A DNA stretch of 64,000 bases from Agilicoccus flavus. GTDB lineage: Bacteria > Actinomycetota > Actinomycetes > Actinomycetales > Dermatophilaceae. The stretch is taken from the NCBI RefSeq assembly GCF_014857905.1, contig NZ_JACYXE010000009.1:181739-245738 (forward strand), read 5' to 3'. This document shows positions 18,731-26,930 of the stretch, piece after piece. The notes below the pieces were generated by a model. The model was not told where the DNA came from. It did not search any database and saw nothing but the letters and a program-made list of their open reading frames with translations. A program made the translations under genes and the position numbers. Positions within the stretch are counted from its first letter, which is position 1. Each line of letters starts with the position of its first letter.

Positions 18731-19660
18731 TCAGTGCTCGATGTCGACGTCGCCGCTCTGGGAGCGCACGCGCACGACACCCTGGGCCTTCGGGTCGTCC
18801 TGCACGTCCACGTCGTTCTCGCCGCTCGTCTGCACGTCGATCCGGTAACTCGGCGCCCGGGGGAGCTCGAGGTCGACGTCACCGTCCGTGGTCCGCACGT
18901 CGGCCGAGCGTAGGGCCGACGAGGGGTCAGAGAGGTCGAGGCGGACGTCGCCGCCCGCCGTGACGGCGACATCGGCGCCGGCGGAACGCCCGCGCACGTC
19001 GCCCGACGTCGTCACCGCCACGTTTCCCCCCACGCCGTCGAGGTCGACGTCGTCCTGCGAGGTCACGCGGACGCTGTTGTACCAGCCGCCCCCCATCTCG
19101 ACGTCGCCGGACGCGGCGACGACGTCGACGTTCGAGCCGGGAGGGATGGTGACCTCGGCCGCGCGCGAGAGGGGGGCGGTGCACGACGTGTCGACGACGA
19201 GGGTCGCGTCCTCCCGCCACGACCGCGCCGTGCATTCGGACCGCGGGCCGCGCATGGCGACCCGCACCGCGTTCGCGTTCGCCTGGGGGCGGACGGTGAG
19301 GTCGCGGTCCCCCGTGCGGATCTCGATCCGCTCGACCCCGGCGGCCACCGTGGCGTCGTGCCGGGAGGTGGTCATGACGAGTCGTTCACCGCCGAAGCTC
19401 AGGGCGAGCAGACCCGCGAGGCCTCCGGCGACCGCCCAGCCGGCGAGTCGGCGGCGTCGGGTGCGGGGCAGATGACGGGGATGGCCGACGCCCCGGCCGG
19501 GGGTCGACGGGGGGTCGCCGCCGGGCGGTGACCCCGCCGGCGCGGGCGAGCCGGGTGGCGGCGGTCCGCCCGGAGGGTATCCGGGGCTGCCGCGGCCGCG
19601 CACGACGTCCTCGACGCGTGGGAAGTCGTCGTCGCCGCCGAACCGCGCGGTGCCACCCAC
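18731..19660 (-). CDS. DUF4097-like membrane-anchored beta-helix protein
   Basis: 309 residues: a Pro/Gly-rich cytosolic N terminus (about 1-65), an arginine cluster, one membrane helix (about residues 73-90), then an external domain of short repeating strands of the type 'SGDVxxx...TSQDDVDLDGVGGNVAVTTSGDV'. That periodic G-D-V pattern is characteristic of DUF4097/DUF2807 'putative adhesin' proteins that fold as a beta-solenoid. It ends DVDIEH. The function is unknown; some relatives are linked to cell-envelope stress. The GTG start at 19660 has GGAG seven bases upstream; the longer frame to 19756 runs through the intergenic region shared with gntR and lacks a site. Confidence 0.75.
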   Translation of the reverse strand: MGGTARFGGDDDFPRVEDVVRGRGSPGYPPGGPPPPGSPAPAGSPPGGDPPSTPGRGVGHPRHLPRTRRRRLAGWAVAGGLAGLLALSFGGERLVMTTSRHDATVAAGVERIEIRTGDRDLTVRPQANANAVRVAMRGPRSECTARSWREDATLVVDTSCTAPLSRAAEVTIPPGSNVDVVAASGDVEMGGGWYNSVRVTSQDDVDLDGVGGNVAVTTSGDVRGRSAGADVAVTAGGDVRLDLSDPSSALRSADVRTTDGDVDLELPRAPSYRIDVQTSGENDVDVQDDPKAQGVVRVRSQSGDVDIEH

Positions 19661-19739
19661 GGTCAGGCTCCGGGCGAGACGAAGAGGTTCACGGCTCCAT
19701 CGTGACCCATCGGAGAGCGACAGGCGAGGACACGAGAGA

Positions 19740-19755
19740 TGGACCGATCGGTCCA
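19740..19755. promoter_or_regulatory. perfect 16-bp palindrome, candidate operator
   Basis: TGGACCGATCGGTCCA is a perfect palindrome in the region between the divergent DUF4097 and GntR genes. The size and position suit a dimeric repressor, possibly the GntR protein itself. Related GGTCGACC sequences follow at about 19770-19795. Confidence 0.45.
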
Positions 19756-19850
19756 CCCGGGCTCGCAGACGGTCGACCGACCAGTCGACCGGCAGCTCCC
19801 AACTGGACGTGCGACCGGTAAAAAGGCCCTCTCACCTGCAGCGATGCAGT

Positions 19851-19879
19851 TTGCTCACAGGTGTCGGACGGGTTACCTT
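19851..19879 (+). promoter_or_regulatory. candidate housekeeping promoter of gntR
   Basis: TTGCTC (19851-19856), a 17-base spacer and TACCTT (19874-19879) lie about 85 bases upstream of the gntR ATG. Confidence 0.45.
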
Positions 19880-19964
19880 CGAAAGCGGAGATGTCCTTCT
19901 TGGGGGAACCGTGTGCCCGGTGACGTATCGGTGCGCACGGCAAGACGGGCCAGATGGAGGGGTC

Positions 19965-20618
19965 ATGACGCGTCCGAAGTCGGCGACCGACCGGGCTTAC
20001 CACGACACACGAGGACGCATCCTCGACGGTGTCCTGGCCGGCGGCGACGTCATCACCGAGGGTCAGGTATCGACCGCCCTCGGTATCAGTCGTACCCCCG
20101 TCCGCGAGGCGTTCCTGCGCCTGCAGGCGGAGGGGCTGCTGCAGCTCTACCCCAAGCGGGGTGCCGTCGTGGTGCCCGTGTCGGCCGAGGAGGTCGACTC
20201 CGTCATGGAGGCCCGCGAGATCATCGAGACGTTCGCCGCGGAGAAGCTGCTCAGCGAGAACGAGCACCTCCCGGCCGCCCTCCTCGACAACATGTGGCTG
20301 CACCTGTCGCACATGCAGACCGGCCTGCAGAGCGGGACGGCCGCCGAGTTCTACGACGCGGAGACCGGCTTCCACCTGGGCCTCGTCGCGGCGTGCAGCA
20401 ACCCCTACCTCGTCGACCTCTTCAGCAACCTGCGCGACCACCAGCGGCGCCTCGTCGTCGCGGCCGGCGGACGCACCGGATCCCCCCGCCGTGAGGCCAG
20501 CTACCGCGCCCACGTCGACATGTCCGGGCATCTCGAACGCGGCAGCCTCGACCGCTACCTGTCGGCCCTGCGCGCGCACCTGCGCACCGAGCGCACCGCG
20601 CTGCACGCGCACGTCTGA
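19965..20618 (+). CDS. GntR family (FadR/FCD subfamily) transcriptional regulator
   Basis: 217 residues. An N-terminal winged helix-turn-helix (about 15-75) shows the GntR pattern ITEGQVSTALGISRTPVREAFLRLQAEGLL, in pieces: GQVSTALG and RTPVREAF. The C-terminal domain (about 85-215) is helical with the FCD-type AREIIETFAAE and metal-ligand residues (DAETGFHLGLV, HVDMSGHLERG). FadR-type regulators bind a small carboxylate and repress a nearby operon. No obvious metabolic target is adjacent; the closest genes are the divergent DUF4097 gene and the flagellar island. Start ATG has GGAGG five bases upstream. A terminator follows the stop. Confidence 0.9.
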   Translation: MTRPKSATDRAYHDTRGRILDGVLAGGDVITEGQVSTALGISRTPVREAFLRLQAEGLLQLYPKRGAVVVPVSAEEVDSVMEAREIIETFAAEKLLSENEHLPAALLDNMWLHLSHMQTGLQSGTAAEFYDAETGFHLGLVAACSNPYLVDLFSNLRDHQRRLVVAAGGRTGSPRREASYRAHVDMSGHLERGSLDRYLSALRAHLRTERTALHAHV

Positions 20619-20643
20619 CCGATGGGTCCTCGGCCACGGCGAC

Positions 20644-20670
20644 GCCCCCGACGCTCACGGCGTCGGGGGC
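20644..20670. terminator. hairpin terminator between gntR and the flagellar island
   Basis: GCCCCCGACGC (20644-20654) and GCGTCGGGGGC (20660-20670) form a perfect 11-bp stem with a 5-base loop, 25 bases after the gntR stop. It can work in both directions and could also end the convergent flhA transcript. Confidence 0.75.
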
Positions 20671-20712
20671 GCTGTCGTTCTCGGTCGCGAGGCGGTGGTC
20701 CGGCGTGAGGGG

Positions 20713-21093
20713 TCAGGGCGTGCGCTGCTCGGACGAGGCGAACATGTTGGGATCGAACCCGCCGTCGGAGAACGTCTCGGTCGTCCGCGTCTCGCTCACC
20801 TTGGCGTTCGGGCCCTCCTTGAGGAAGCTCGCGGCCACGGCGTAGACGAGGTGGGACAGCAGCCACGCCACGGCGAGGGCGGCGAGGAAGCGCAGGCACG
20901 TCTCGTCGAAGGGCATGGTCCCCTCGACGAAGCCCATGATCGCGGGCAGCGACATGACGAAGGCCCCGAGGACGACGATGCCGAAGGGCACGCCCCCGGT
21001 CTCCTCCACCACGGTCTCGGTGGTCGAGCCGGCGGTCCCCTTGGCGCCCTTCTTGCCCTTCTTCCCCTTAGGCGGCCGTGACTTCGGCGACAT
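20713..21093 (-). CDS. small membrane protein downstream of flhA
   Basis: 126 residues with a lysine-rich N terminus (KGKKGKKGAKG), two membrane helices at about 36-58 and 66-90, and a polar C-terminal tail. I do not recognise a named family. It overlaps the end of flhA by 26 bases on the same strand, so it is the last gene of the flagellar export operon; it could serve the export gate or the membrane around it, but that rests on position alone. Confidence 0.6.
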   Translation of the reverse strand: MSPKSRPPKGKKGKKGAKGTAGSTTETVVEETGGVPFGIVVLGAFVMSLPAIMGFVEGTMPFDETCLRFLAALAVAWLLSHLVYAVAASFLKEGPNAKVSETRTTETFSDGGFDPNMFASSEQRTP

Positions 21094-23122
21094 TCACCAC
21101 TCCTGACGTGACGAGGGTGAGCTGGCCACCCAGCTCCGAGTAGGAGAGCACCGGGGTGCGCGGCGCGGCCTGCTCGAGCAGGCGCCGGACCGACAGCCGC
21201 AGCGGTTGCGCGCACACGAGGACGGGGGGATCCCCGGCTCCCTCGGCGGCGGCGACGACGCGTGCGGTCTCCACGGCCAACCCTTCGGCCGTCATGGGGT
21301 CGAGCATGAGGAAGGAGCCGGAGTCGCTCGTGCGCAGCGACTCGAGCATCCGCTGTTCGAGGATCGGGTCGAAGGTGATGACCGACAGGCGACCGTCGAC
21401 GGCGTGGCCGGCGGCGATGGCGGGCCCGAGCGCGGTGCGCGCGGCCTCGACGAGACCCTCGGCGTCGGGGCTCTGCTTGGCCCGCATCGACATCGCCTCG
21501 AAGATCCGCACGAGGTCGCGGATGCAGACGCGCTCGTTGAGCAGGGCCTGCAGCGTGCGCTGCACCTCGCCCAGCGACAGCGGCGCGGGGGTGAGCTCGT
21601 CGACGACGACGGGGTGGGACTGGCGGACCATGTCGACGAGCATCTTGACGTCCTCGCGGCCGAGCAGCTGCGCGGCGTGGACGCGGACGACCTCGGCCAT
21701 GTGCGTCGTGATGACGGAGCTGCGGTCGACGACGGTGGAGTTCGCGAGCGCCACGTGCTCGCGCAGCTCGGCGGGCACCCACTTGGCCGCGAGCCCGAAG
21801 ACGGGCTCGGTCGTCGGGGTGCCGGGGAGCTGGTCGAGGTCGTCGCCGATCGCGAGGATCATCCCGGCGGGCGCCTGGCCGCGCGCGACCTCGACGCCGT
21901 GGACGCGGATCGCGTAGTGCCGCGGCGGCAGGTCGAGGTTGTCGCGGGTGCGCACGAGCGGGACGACGATGCCGATCTCCTGCGCGAGCTTTCGCCGCAG
22001 GGCCCGCACGCGGTCGAGCAGGTCGCCGCCGGCCGCGGCGTCGACGAGGTCGATGAGGTCGTAGGCGAGCTCGAGCTCGAGCGGTTCGACGCGCATGTCC
22101 TGCGCGATGGCGAGCGGGCTGTCCTTCTGCGGCGTCGTCGGCAGCTCCTCGACCTCCTCGGCCTCGGCCGCGGCCGCGAGGTCCTCCGGCTTGGGCAGCC
22201 GCGTCGCGAGCAGGAGCAGTCCGCCGCCGATGAGCAGGAACGGCAGCTTGGGCAGGCCGGGGACGAGGCCGAGGAACAGCACGGCCCCGCCGGCGATCTG
22301 CACGGCCTGGCGCTGGCGACCGAACTGGTTGAGCAGGTCGGTGCCCATGTCGTTCTCGGTCGTCGCGCGCGTGACGATGAGGCCGGTCGCGACGGACAGC
22401 AGCAGCGCGGGGATCTGCGAGACGAGGCCGTCGCCGACGGACATGAGGCTGTACGCCTCGATGGCCTCGCTCGCGCCCATGCCCTTCTGCACCATCCCGA
22501 TGACGAAGCCGCCGATGAGGTTGATGAGCGTGATGATGACCGCGGCGATCGCGTCGCCCTTGACGAACTTGCTCGCACCGTCCATGGCGCCGTAGAAGTC
22601 GGCCTCGGCGGCGACGTCCTTGCGCCGCTGCCGGGCCTCGTTCTCGTCGATGAGGCCGGAGTTGAGATCGGCGTCGACGGCCATCTGCTTGCCGGGCATC
22701 GCGTCGAGGGTGAAGCGCGCGGCCACCTCGGCCACGCGGCCGGCACCGTTCGTGATGACGACGAACTGGATGACCATGAGGATGACGAAGATGACGAGGC
22801 CGACGACGATCGAGCCGCCGACGACGAAGTGGCCGAACGCCTCGATGACCTTGCCGGCGAACCCGTCGAGGAGCACGAGGCGGGTCGTCGCGATGTTGAG
22901 CGAGAGCCGGAACAGGGTCGCGATGAGGATGAGCGCCGGGAAGATCGAGAAGTCGAGCGGGCGCGTCACCCGCAGGCTCACGAGCAGGATGAGCACCGAG
23001 AAGCCGATGTTGAACGCGAGCAGCAGGTCGAGCAGCAGCGTGGGCAGCGGCACGACCATCATGACGACGATGCCGATGATCGCCGCGGGGATCCCGACCT
23101 GTGCGATGGTGCCTGACTTCAC
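21068..23122 (-). CDS. flhA: flagellar type III export gate protein FlhA
   Basis: 684 residues, standard FlhA length. The N-terminal half has eight membrane helices and the highly conserved FHIPEP-type region, visible here as PLPTLLLDLLLAFNI, FSIFPALILIATLFRLSLNIATTR, in parts, and FVVITNGAGRVAEVAARFTLDAMPGKQMA. The cytosolic C-terminal domain (about 350-684) is the docking platform for chaperone-substrate complexes. FlhA forms the nonameric ring of the export gate and uses the proton gradient. The GTG start follows GAGGTCC. Although flhB is just upstream on the same strand, the 160-base gap contains its own flagellar-type promoter. Confidence 0.98.
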   Translation of the reverse strand: MKSGTIAQVGIPAAIIGIVVMMVVPLPTLLLDLLLAFNIGFSVLILLVSLRVTRPLDFSIFPALILIATLFRLSLNIATTRLVLLDGFAGKVIEAFGHFVVGGSIVVGLVIFVILMVIQFVVITNGAGRVAEVAARFTLDAMPGKQMAVDADLNSGLIDENEARQRRKDVAAEADFYGAMDGASKFVKGDAIAAVIITLINLIGGFVIGMVQKGMGASEAIEAYSLMSVGDGLVSQIPALLLSVATGLIVTRATTENDMGTDLLNQFGRQRQAVQIAGGAVLFLGLVPGLPKLPFLLIGGGLLLLATRLPKPEDLAAAAEAEEVEELPTTPQKDSPLAIAQDMRVEPLELELAYDLIDLVDAAAGGDLLDRVRALRRKLAQEIGIVVPLVRTRDNLDLPPRHYAIRVHGVEVARGQAPAGMILAIGDDLDQLPGTPTTEPVFGLAAKWVPAELREHVALANSTVVDRSSVITTHMAEVVRVHAAQLLGREDVKMLVDMVRQSHPVVVDELTPAPLSLGEVQRTLQALLNERVCIRDLVRIFEAMSMRAKQSPDAEGLVEAARTALGPAIAAGHAVDGRLSVITFDPILEQRMLESLRTSDSGSFLMLDPMTAEGLAVETARVVAAAEGAGDPPVLVCAQPLRLSVRRLLEQAAPRTPVLSYSELGGQLTLVTSGVVNVAEVTAA

Positions 23123-23176
23123 ACGGACCTCGAACTCTCAGAAGTGACCTCACGGGTCCCAGCCCTACGCGAACCC

Positions 23177-23202
23177 ATCGACCGGCGCGCACCCGACCTG
23201 AG
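23177..23202 (-). promoter_or_regulatory. flagellar sigma-type promoter of flhA
   Basis: On the minus strand CTCA, 16 bases, then GTCGATGGG, about 55 bases upstream of the flhA GTG. One of ten sites in the window with the same spacing and related boxes. Confidence 0.65.
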
Positions 23203-23285
23203 CTGCGGGGCCGCCGGCCACGACCCCTGCGCAACGGCGTGCGGGCAGGCCCGGGGGCCGGGACCGGGCGGGGTCGGCGCGGGTC

Positions 23286-24500
23286 TCAGACGCCGGCGCC
23301 CACCCGGGGCTCGGCCGGGCTCGCGGAGGCCTCGTCGCCGGTGTCGTAGGCCTCGATGCCGAGGGCGGCGTCGGTGAGGTCCTCGGGCAGGTCGACGCCG
23401 TTGTACTCGGGGTGGCGCAGCGGCGAGTCGTGCGTGCGGTCCGTCGCGTGCAGGTCGGACATGCGCATGACGAACGCGAGCACCTGCGCGACGGCGTCGT
23501 AGAGCTCGAACGGGATGTAGGAGTCGACCTCGCACAGCTTGTAGAGCATGCGGGCGACGATGACGTCCCGCACGAGGGGGATGCCGTTGGCCTCGGCCTC
23601 GGTGCGGATGCGGGCGGCGAGGTGGCCGGCGCCCTTGGCGACGACCTGCGGGGCCCCCGACCCCGCCTCGTACTTGAGGGCGACGGCGATGTGCGCGGGG
23701 TTGGTGAGCACGACCGTCGACTCCCCCACGGCCGCCATCATGCGTCGCGAGCCCATCTCGCGCTGCTTGGCGCGGCGCTGGGCCTTGACGTGCGGGTCAC
23801 CCTCCTGCTGCTTGTTCTCGCGCTTGATCTCGTCCTTGCTCATGCGCAGCGACTTGCCGACGCGGTGCCGTTCCATCGCGTAGTCGGCCACGGCGATGAC
23901 GAGACCGACGACCGAGATCATCGTCAGCACGCGCATGGCGGCGTCGGCGGTGATCGTCAGGATGGACATGAGGGACCACTCGCCCGTGCCCGTCACGGCC
24001 CGCATCGTCTGCTGCACGATCTGATAGGCGATGACCCCGAACACGACGAACTTGATGAGCGTCTTCGCGAACGTCCACGCGGCGTGGGCGCCGAACATGT
24101 TCTTCAGCCCGGCCCACGGGTTGAGCTTCTTCCACTTGGGCTTGAACCGCTTCGAGTGGATCTTCGTGCCGCCCTGGACGATGTGCCCGAGGGCGCCCAC
24201 GACCATGCAGCCGAGCACGATCGGCGCCATGATCTGCAGCGACGCGAGGAGGCCGTCGCGGAACAGCTTCTGCGCGTCGCCGAGGTCGGGATTCTCGATG
24301 ATGCGCACGATGCCGTGCGTGAGGACCTCGAACTCCCGCGACAGGTTGCTCACCATGGCGCGCCCGAGCACGACGAAGACGAGGACCGTGAGCCACATCG
24401 ACAGGTCGGCGGTCCGCGGGACGTTGCCCTCCTCGCGGGCCTTCTTGAGTTGTTGCGGGGTCGCCTTCTCGGTCTTCGACGACTTGTCCTCACCGGCCAC
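23286..24500 (-). CDS. flhB: flagellar export gate protein FlhB
   Basis: 404 residues. The N terminus shows the family start DKSSKTEKATPQQLKKAREEG (in two parts), then four membrane helices and the cytosolic autocleavage domain. The cleavage motif, usually NPTH, reads N267-P268-A269-H270 in TNPAHIAVALKYE; asparagine and proline are kept but threonine is alanine. Cleavage here normally switches export from rod/hook to filament substrates. The tail beyond residue 345 is longer than in enteric FlhB. The GTG start is 4 bases from the fliR stop, so the two are translationally coupled. Confidence 0.97.
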   Translation of the reverse strand: MAGEDKSSKTEKATPQQLKKAREEGNVPRTADLSMWLTVLVFVVLGRAMVSNLSREFEVLTHGIVRIIENPDLGDAQKLFRDGLLASLQIMAPIVLGCMVVGALGHIVQGGTKIHSKRFKPKWKKLNPWAGLKNMFGAHAAWTFAKTLIKFVVFGVIAYQIVQQTMRAVTGTGEWSLMSILTITADAAMRVLTMISVVGLVIAVADYAMERHRVGKSLRMSKDEIKRENKQQEGDPHVKAQRRAKQREMGSRRMMAAVGESTVVLTNPAHIAVALKYEAGSGAPQVVAKGAGHLAARIRTEAEANGIPLVRDVIVARMLYKLCEVDSYIPFELYDAVAQVLAFVMRMSDLHATDRTHDSPLRHPEYNGVDLPEDLTDAALGIEAYDTGDEASASPAEPRVGAGV

Positions 24501-24503
24501 GGC

Positions 24504-25277
24504 TCACCCGCCCAACATGACGAGGGCGGGCTGGTACTGGCCGACCACCTGGTCGACGATCCCGGTCACCGCGACGGGCAGGAGGGCGACGGCGACGGCC
24601 GCGAGGCTCACCGTGAGGATCGTCTTCACGGGGAAGCTGAGCTGGAAGACGTTGAGGCTCGGGACGGCCCGGCTCACCATGCCGAGCGCGAGGTCGGCGA
24701 GGAAGAGGCACGCAAGCACCGGACCCGCGATCTCGACGGCCGACACCGACATGCGCGCGATGTCGTCGATGAGCAGCTTGGCGAGGGCGCCGAGGTCGGG
24801 CGGGACGTCGGGCAGCACCTTGAACGAGCTGAGGGCCCCGCGGATCATGAGCAGGTGCCCGCCGCTGGTGAACAGCAGCGTCGTCCCGATGAGGTACTGG
24901 ATGCGGCCGAAGATCGAGCTGTTCGTGTTCGAGAACGGGTCGAGCATGCTCGCCATCGCGAACATCGAGAAGAGGTCGATGAGTTCGCCCGCGGCCTGGA
25001 TGGCCGAGACGAGCAGCAGGGTGATGAACCCCATCGTCGCGCCGCACAGCACCTGGAACCCGACCGCGCCGACGAGGACCCACGTGCTCGTGAGTTCCGG
25101 CACCTGGCCCACGACGAGGGGCGCGACGGGCAGCGCGAGCGCGAACGCGAACAGCACCCGGATGCGCCCGGGAATGGACCGGCTCGCGAACGGCGGCGCG
25201 AGGACGAGGAACGCGCTGATCCGCGTGAAGACGAGCAGCACCGCCATGAGCAGATCCAGCGGCGCGGTGCCGCTCAC
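24504..25277 (-). CDS. fliR: flagellar export gate protein FliR
   Basis: 257 residues with six to seven hydrophobic helices. FliR features include FTRISAFLVLAPPF, SIPGRIRVLFAFALA, SAIQAAGELIDLFSMFAMASMLDP (in part) and PVLACLFLADLALGMVSRAVPSLNVF. It joins FliP and FliQ in the core export pore in the basal-body membrane. Its start overlaps the fliQ stop by four bases. Confidence 0.97.
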   Translation of the reverse strand: MSGTAPLDLLMAVLLVFTRISAFLVLAPPFASRSIPGRIRVLFAFALALPVAPLVVGQVPELTSTWVLVGAVGFQVLCGATMGFITLLLVSAIQAAGELIDLFSMFAMASMLDPFSNTNSSIFGRIQYLIGTTLLFTSGGHLLMIRGALSSFKVLPDVPPDLGALAKLLIDDIARMSVSAVEIAGPVLACLFLADLALGMVSRAVPSLNVFQLSFPVKTILTVSLAAVAVALLPVAVTGIVDQVVGQYQPALVMLGG

Positions 25278-25546
25278 TTCTGGATCATTTCCGGGATCTC
25301 ACGGATCATCTCCGTGGTGAACGCCACCATCTCGTGCATCATCCAGTTGCCCATGAACAGGAGGATCACGGCGACGGCGACGAGCTTCGGGACGAAGGTC
25401 AGCGTCATCTCCTGCACCTGGGTCACCGACTGCAGCAGCGAGATGATGAACCCCATGACGAGGCTGACGATGAGGATGGGCCCGGCGAGTTTCGCGCCGA
25501 GGATCATCGCCTGGACGGCGATGTGCATCACGTCGTTGTCGCTCAT
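25274..25546 (-). CDS. fliQ: flagellar export gate protein FliQ
   Basis: 90 residues with two membrane helices, the usual FliQ size and layout: an N-terminal helix around GPILIVSLVMGFIISLLQS and a second around KLVAVAVILLFMGNWM, with the conserved TQVQEMTLTFVPK between them. It lies 9 bases after fliP and overlaps fliR by four bases. Confidence 0.96.
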   Translation of the reverse strand: MSDNDVMHIAVQAMILGAKLAGPILIVSLVMGFIISLLQSVTQVQEMTLTFVPKLVAVAVILLFMGNWMMHEMVAFTTEMIREIPEMIQK

Positions 25547-25555
25547 GGCGCGCCC

Positions 25556-26521
25556 CTACCGATAACTCGTGACGAGAGCGGTCGTGATGAGGGCCCAGCC
25601 GTCGACCATGATGAACAACAGGAGCTTGAACGGCAGGGAGATCATCACCGGCGGGAGCATCATCATGCCCATGCTCATGAGGACCGAGGCGACGACGAGG
25701 TCGATGATGAGGAACGGGATGAAGATGACGAACCCGATGATGAACGCCGTCTTCAGCTCCGAGAGGACGAAGGCGGGCACGAGGGTCGAGAACGACACGT
25801 TCTCCCGCGTCTCGGGCGTCTTCTCGCCGGCGAGCTTGATCATCGTCGCGAGCTCGCTCTTGCCCGTGTGCTGGAGCATGAACGTGCGCATCGGCGCGTA
25901 ACCGCGCTGGATGGCGACGTCCTGGCTGATCTTGTTGCCGAGGAACGGCTGCACAGCGGTGTCGTTGATCTGCCCGAGCACCGGCCCCATGACGAACAGC
26001 GACAGGAACAGCGCGATGCCCGCGAGCACCTGGTTGGGCGGGATCGTCGGCGTGCCGAGCGCCTGCCGGGTCAGGGCGAGGACGACGGCGATCTTCGTGA
26101 ACGACGTCATGAGCAGGAGGATGGCCGGCGCGATCGACAGCACCGTCATGAGGACGATGATCTTCACGGCCTGGCTGCGGTCGGCCCCACCCTCGACGGC
26201 CACCGAGATGCCCGGGGCGCCCGGCGGCGCCGGCGTGGCCGGGGCGCTCGGGTCGCCGGGCGCGGCGGGCAGCGCCGCGACGGCCGACGGCGCCGCCACG
26301 GAGTGCGCCGACGCGGTCCGCGCCGACGACGCGGGCACGACGACCACCGACCCGGCGCCCTGGTGCGCCGAGGCTGCGGCGGAGGCGGGGGCGGCGAGCC
26401 CGACGACCCCGCCCACGGCGAGGGCGGCGAGCGCGCACGCGCGCAGGAGTGCCGCGGATCGGCCGGTCACGCGGGTTGGCGAGTGGGTCTCACTCACGCG
26501 ACTCGTCGTGGGGTCCGACAC
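25556..26521 (-). CDS. fliP: flagellar export gate protein FliP
   Basis: 321 residues. A signal peptide (about 22-48, ending in APASAAA) is followed by a variable periplasm-side segment, then the conserved core: LMTSFTKIAVVLALTRQALGT (in parts), PPNQVLAGIALFLSLFVMGP, FSTLVPAFVLSELKTAFIIGF and SMGMMMLPPVMISLPFKL. FliP5-FliQ4-FliR1 forms the secretion pore. The GTG start at 26521, with GGGAAGG upstream, overlaps fliO by 32 bases; a later GTG at 26497 is possible. Confidence 0.96.
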   Translation of the reverse strand: MSDPTTSRVSETHSPTRVTGRSAALLRACALAALAVGGVVGLAAPASAAASAHQGAGSVVVVPASSARTASAHSVAAPSAVAALPAAPGDPSAPATPAPPGAPGISVAVEGGADRSQAVKIIVLMTVLSIAPAILLLMTSFTKIAVVLALTRQALGTPTIPPNQVLAGIALFLSLFVMGPVLGQINDTAVQPFLGNKISQDVAIQRGYAPMRTFMLQHTGKSELATMIKLAGEKTPETRENVSFSTLVPAFVLSELKTAFIIGFVIFIPFLIIDLVVASVLMSMGMMMLPPVMISLPFKLLLFIMVDGWALITTALVTSYR

Positions 26522-26930
26522 GGTGTTTCCCTTCCCTGCGGAGCATGGACTCGAAGAGGTCGACGGCCGAGGCGCCCTGGGCGCGCACGGATCGCACGGT
26601 GGCGTCGTCCTCCTCGGGTTCCAGATCGGCAGGACCGAGGTCGGTCAACACCTGAACGCCGTTTTCGGTCACGCCGAGCACGAGCAGTTGGCCGCCCACG
26701 CGGACGACCTGGACCGAGACGCCCCGCGCGAGGTGGTGGCGCGCCAGGACGTCGACGGCGACGGCCGGGAGGGCGGAGCGGCCGCCACGGACCCGCCGGC
26801 GGCGGGCGCGGCGGGCGCCGTTCGCCTCGCGGCGCTCGAGCCAGCGGGCGAACAGCACGACCAGCCCGAGGACGATCGCCAGCGAGACGATCATGCGCAG
26901 GACCAGTACGAGCGTCCCGCCGTCGGTCAC
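26490..26930 (-). CDS. fliO: flagellar biosynthesis protein FliO
   Basis: 146 residues: one N-terminal membrane helix (about 6-28) followed by a basic stretch and a small beta-rich cytosolic domain with the FliO-typical pattern VDVLARHHLARGVSVQVVRVGG (in parts) and LLVLGVTENGVQVL. FliO helps assemble the FliP ring. It overlaps the fliN stop by four bases and fliP by 32, fixing its place in the operon. Confidence 0.92.
   Translation of the reverse strand: MTDGGTLVLVLRMIVSLAIVLGLVVLFARWLERREANGARRARRRRVRGGRSALPAVAVDVLARHHLARGVSVQVVRVGGQLLVLGVTENGVQVLTDLGPADLEPEEDDATVRSVRAQGASAVDLFESMLRREGKHRVGPHDESRE

Noticed and set aside
19695..19725. CTCCGATGGG upstream of the DUF4097 gene as a flagellar promoter
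   Set aside because: The -10-like box is present on the minus strand, but 16 bases upstream there is CGTG, not CTCA.
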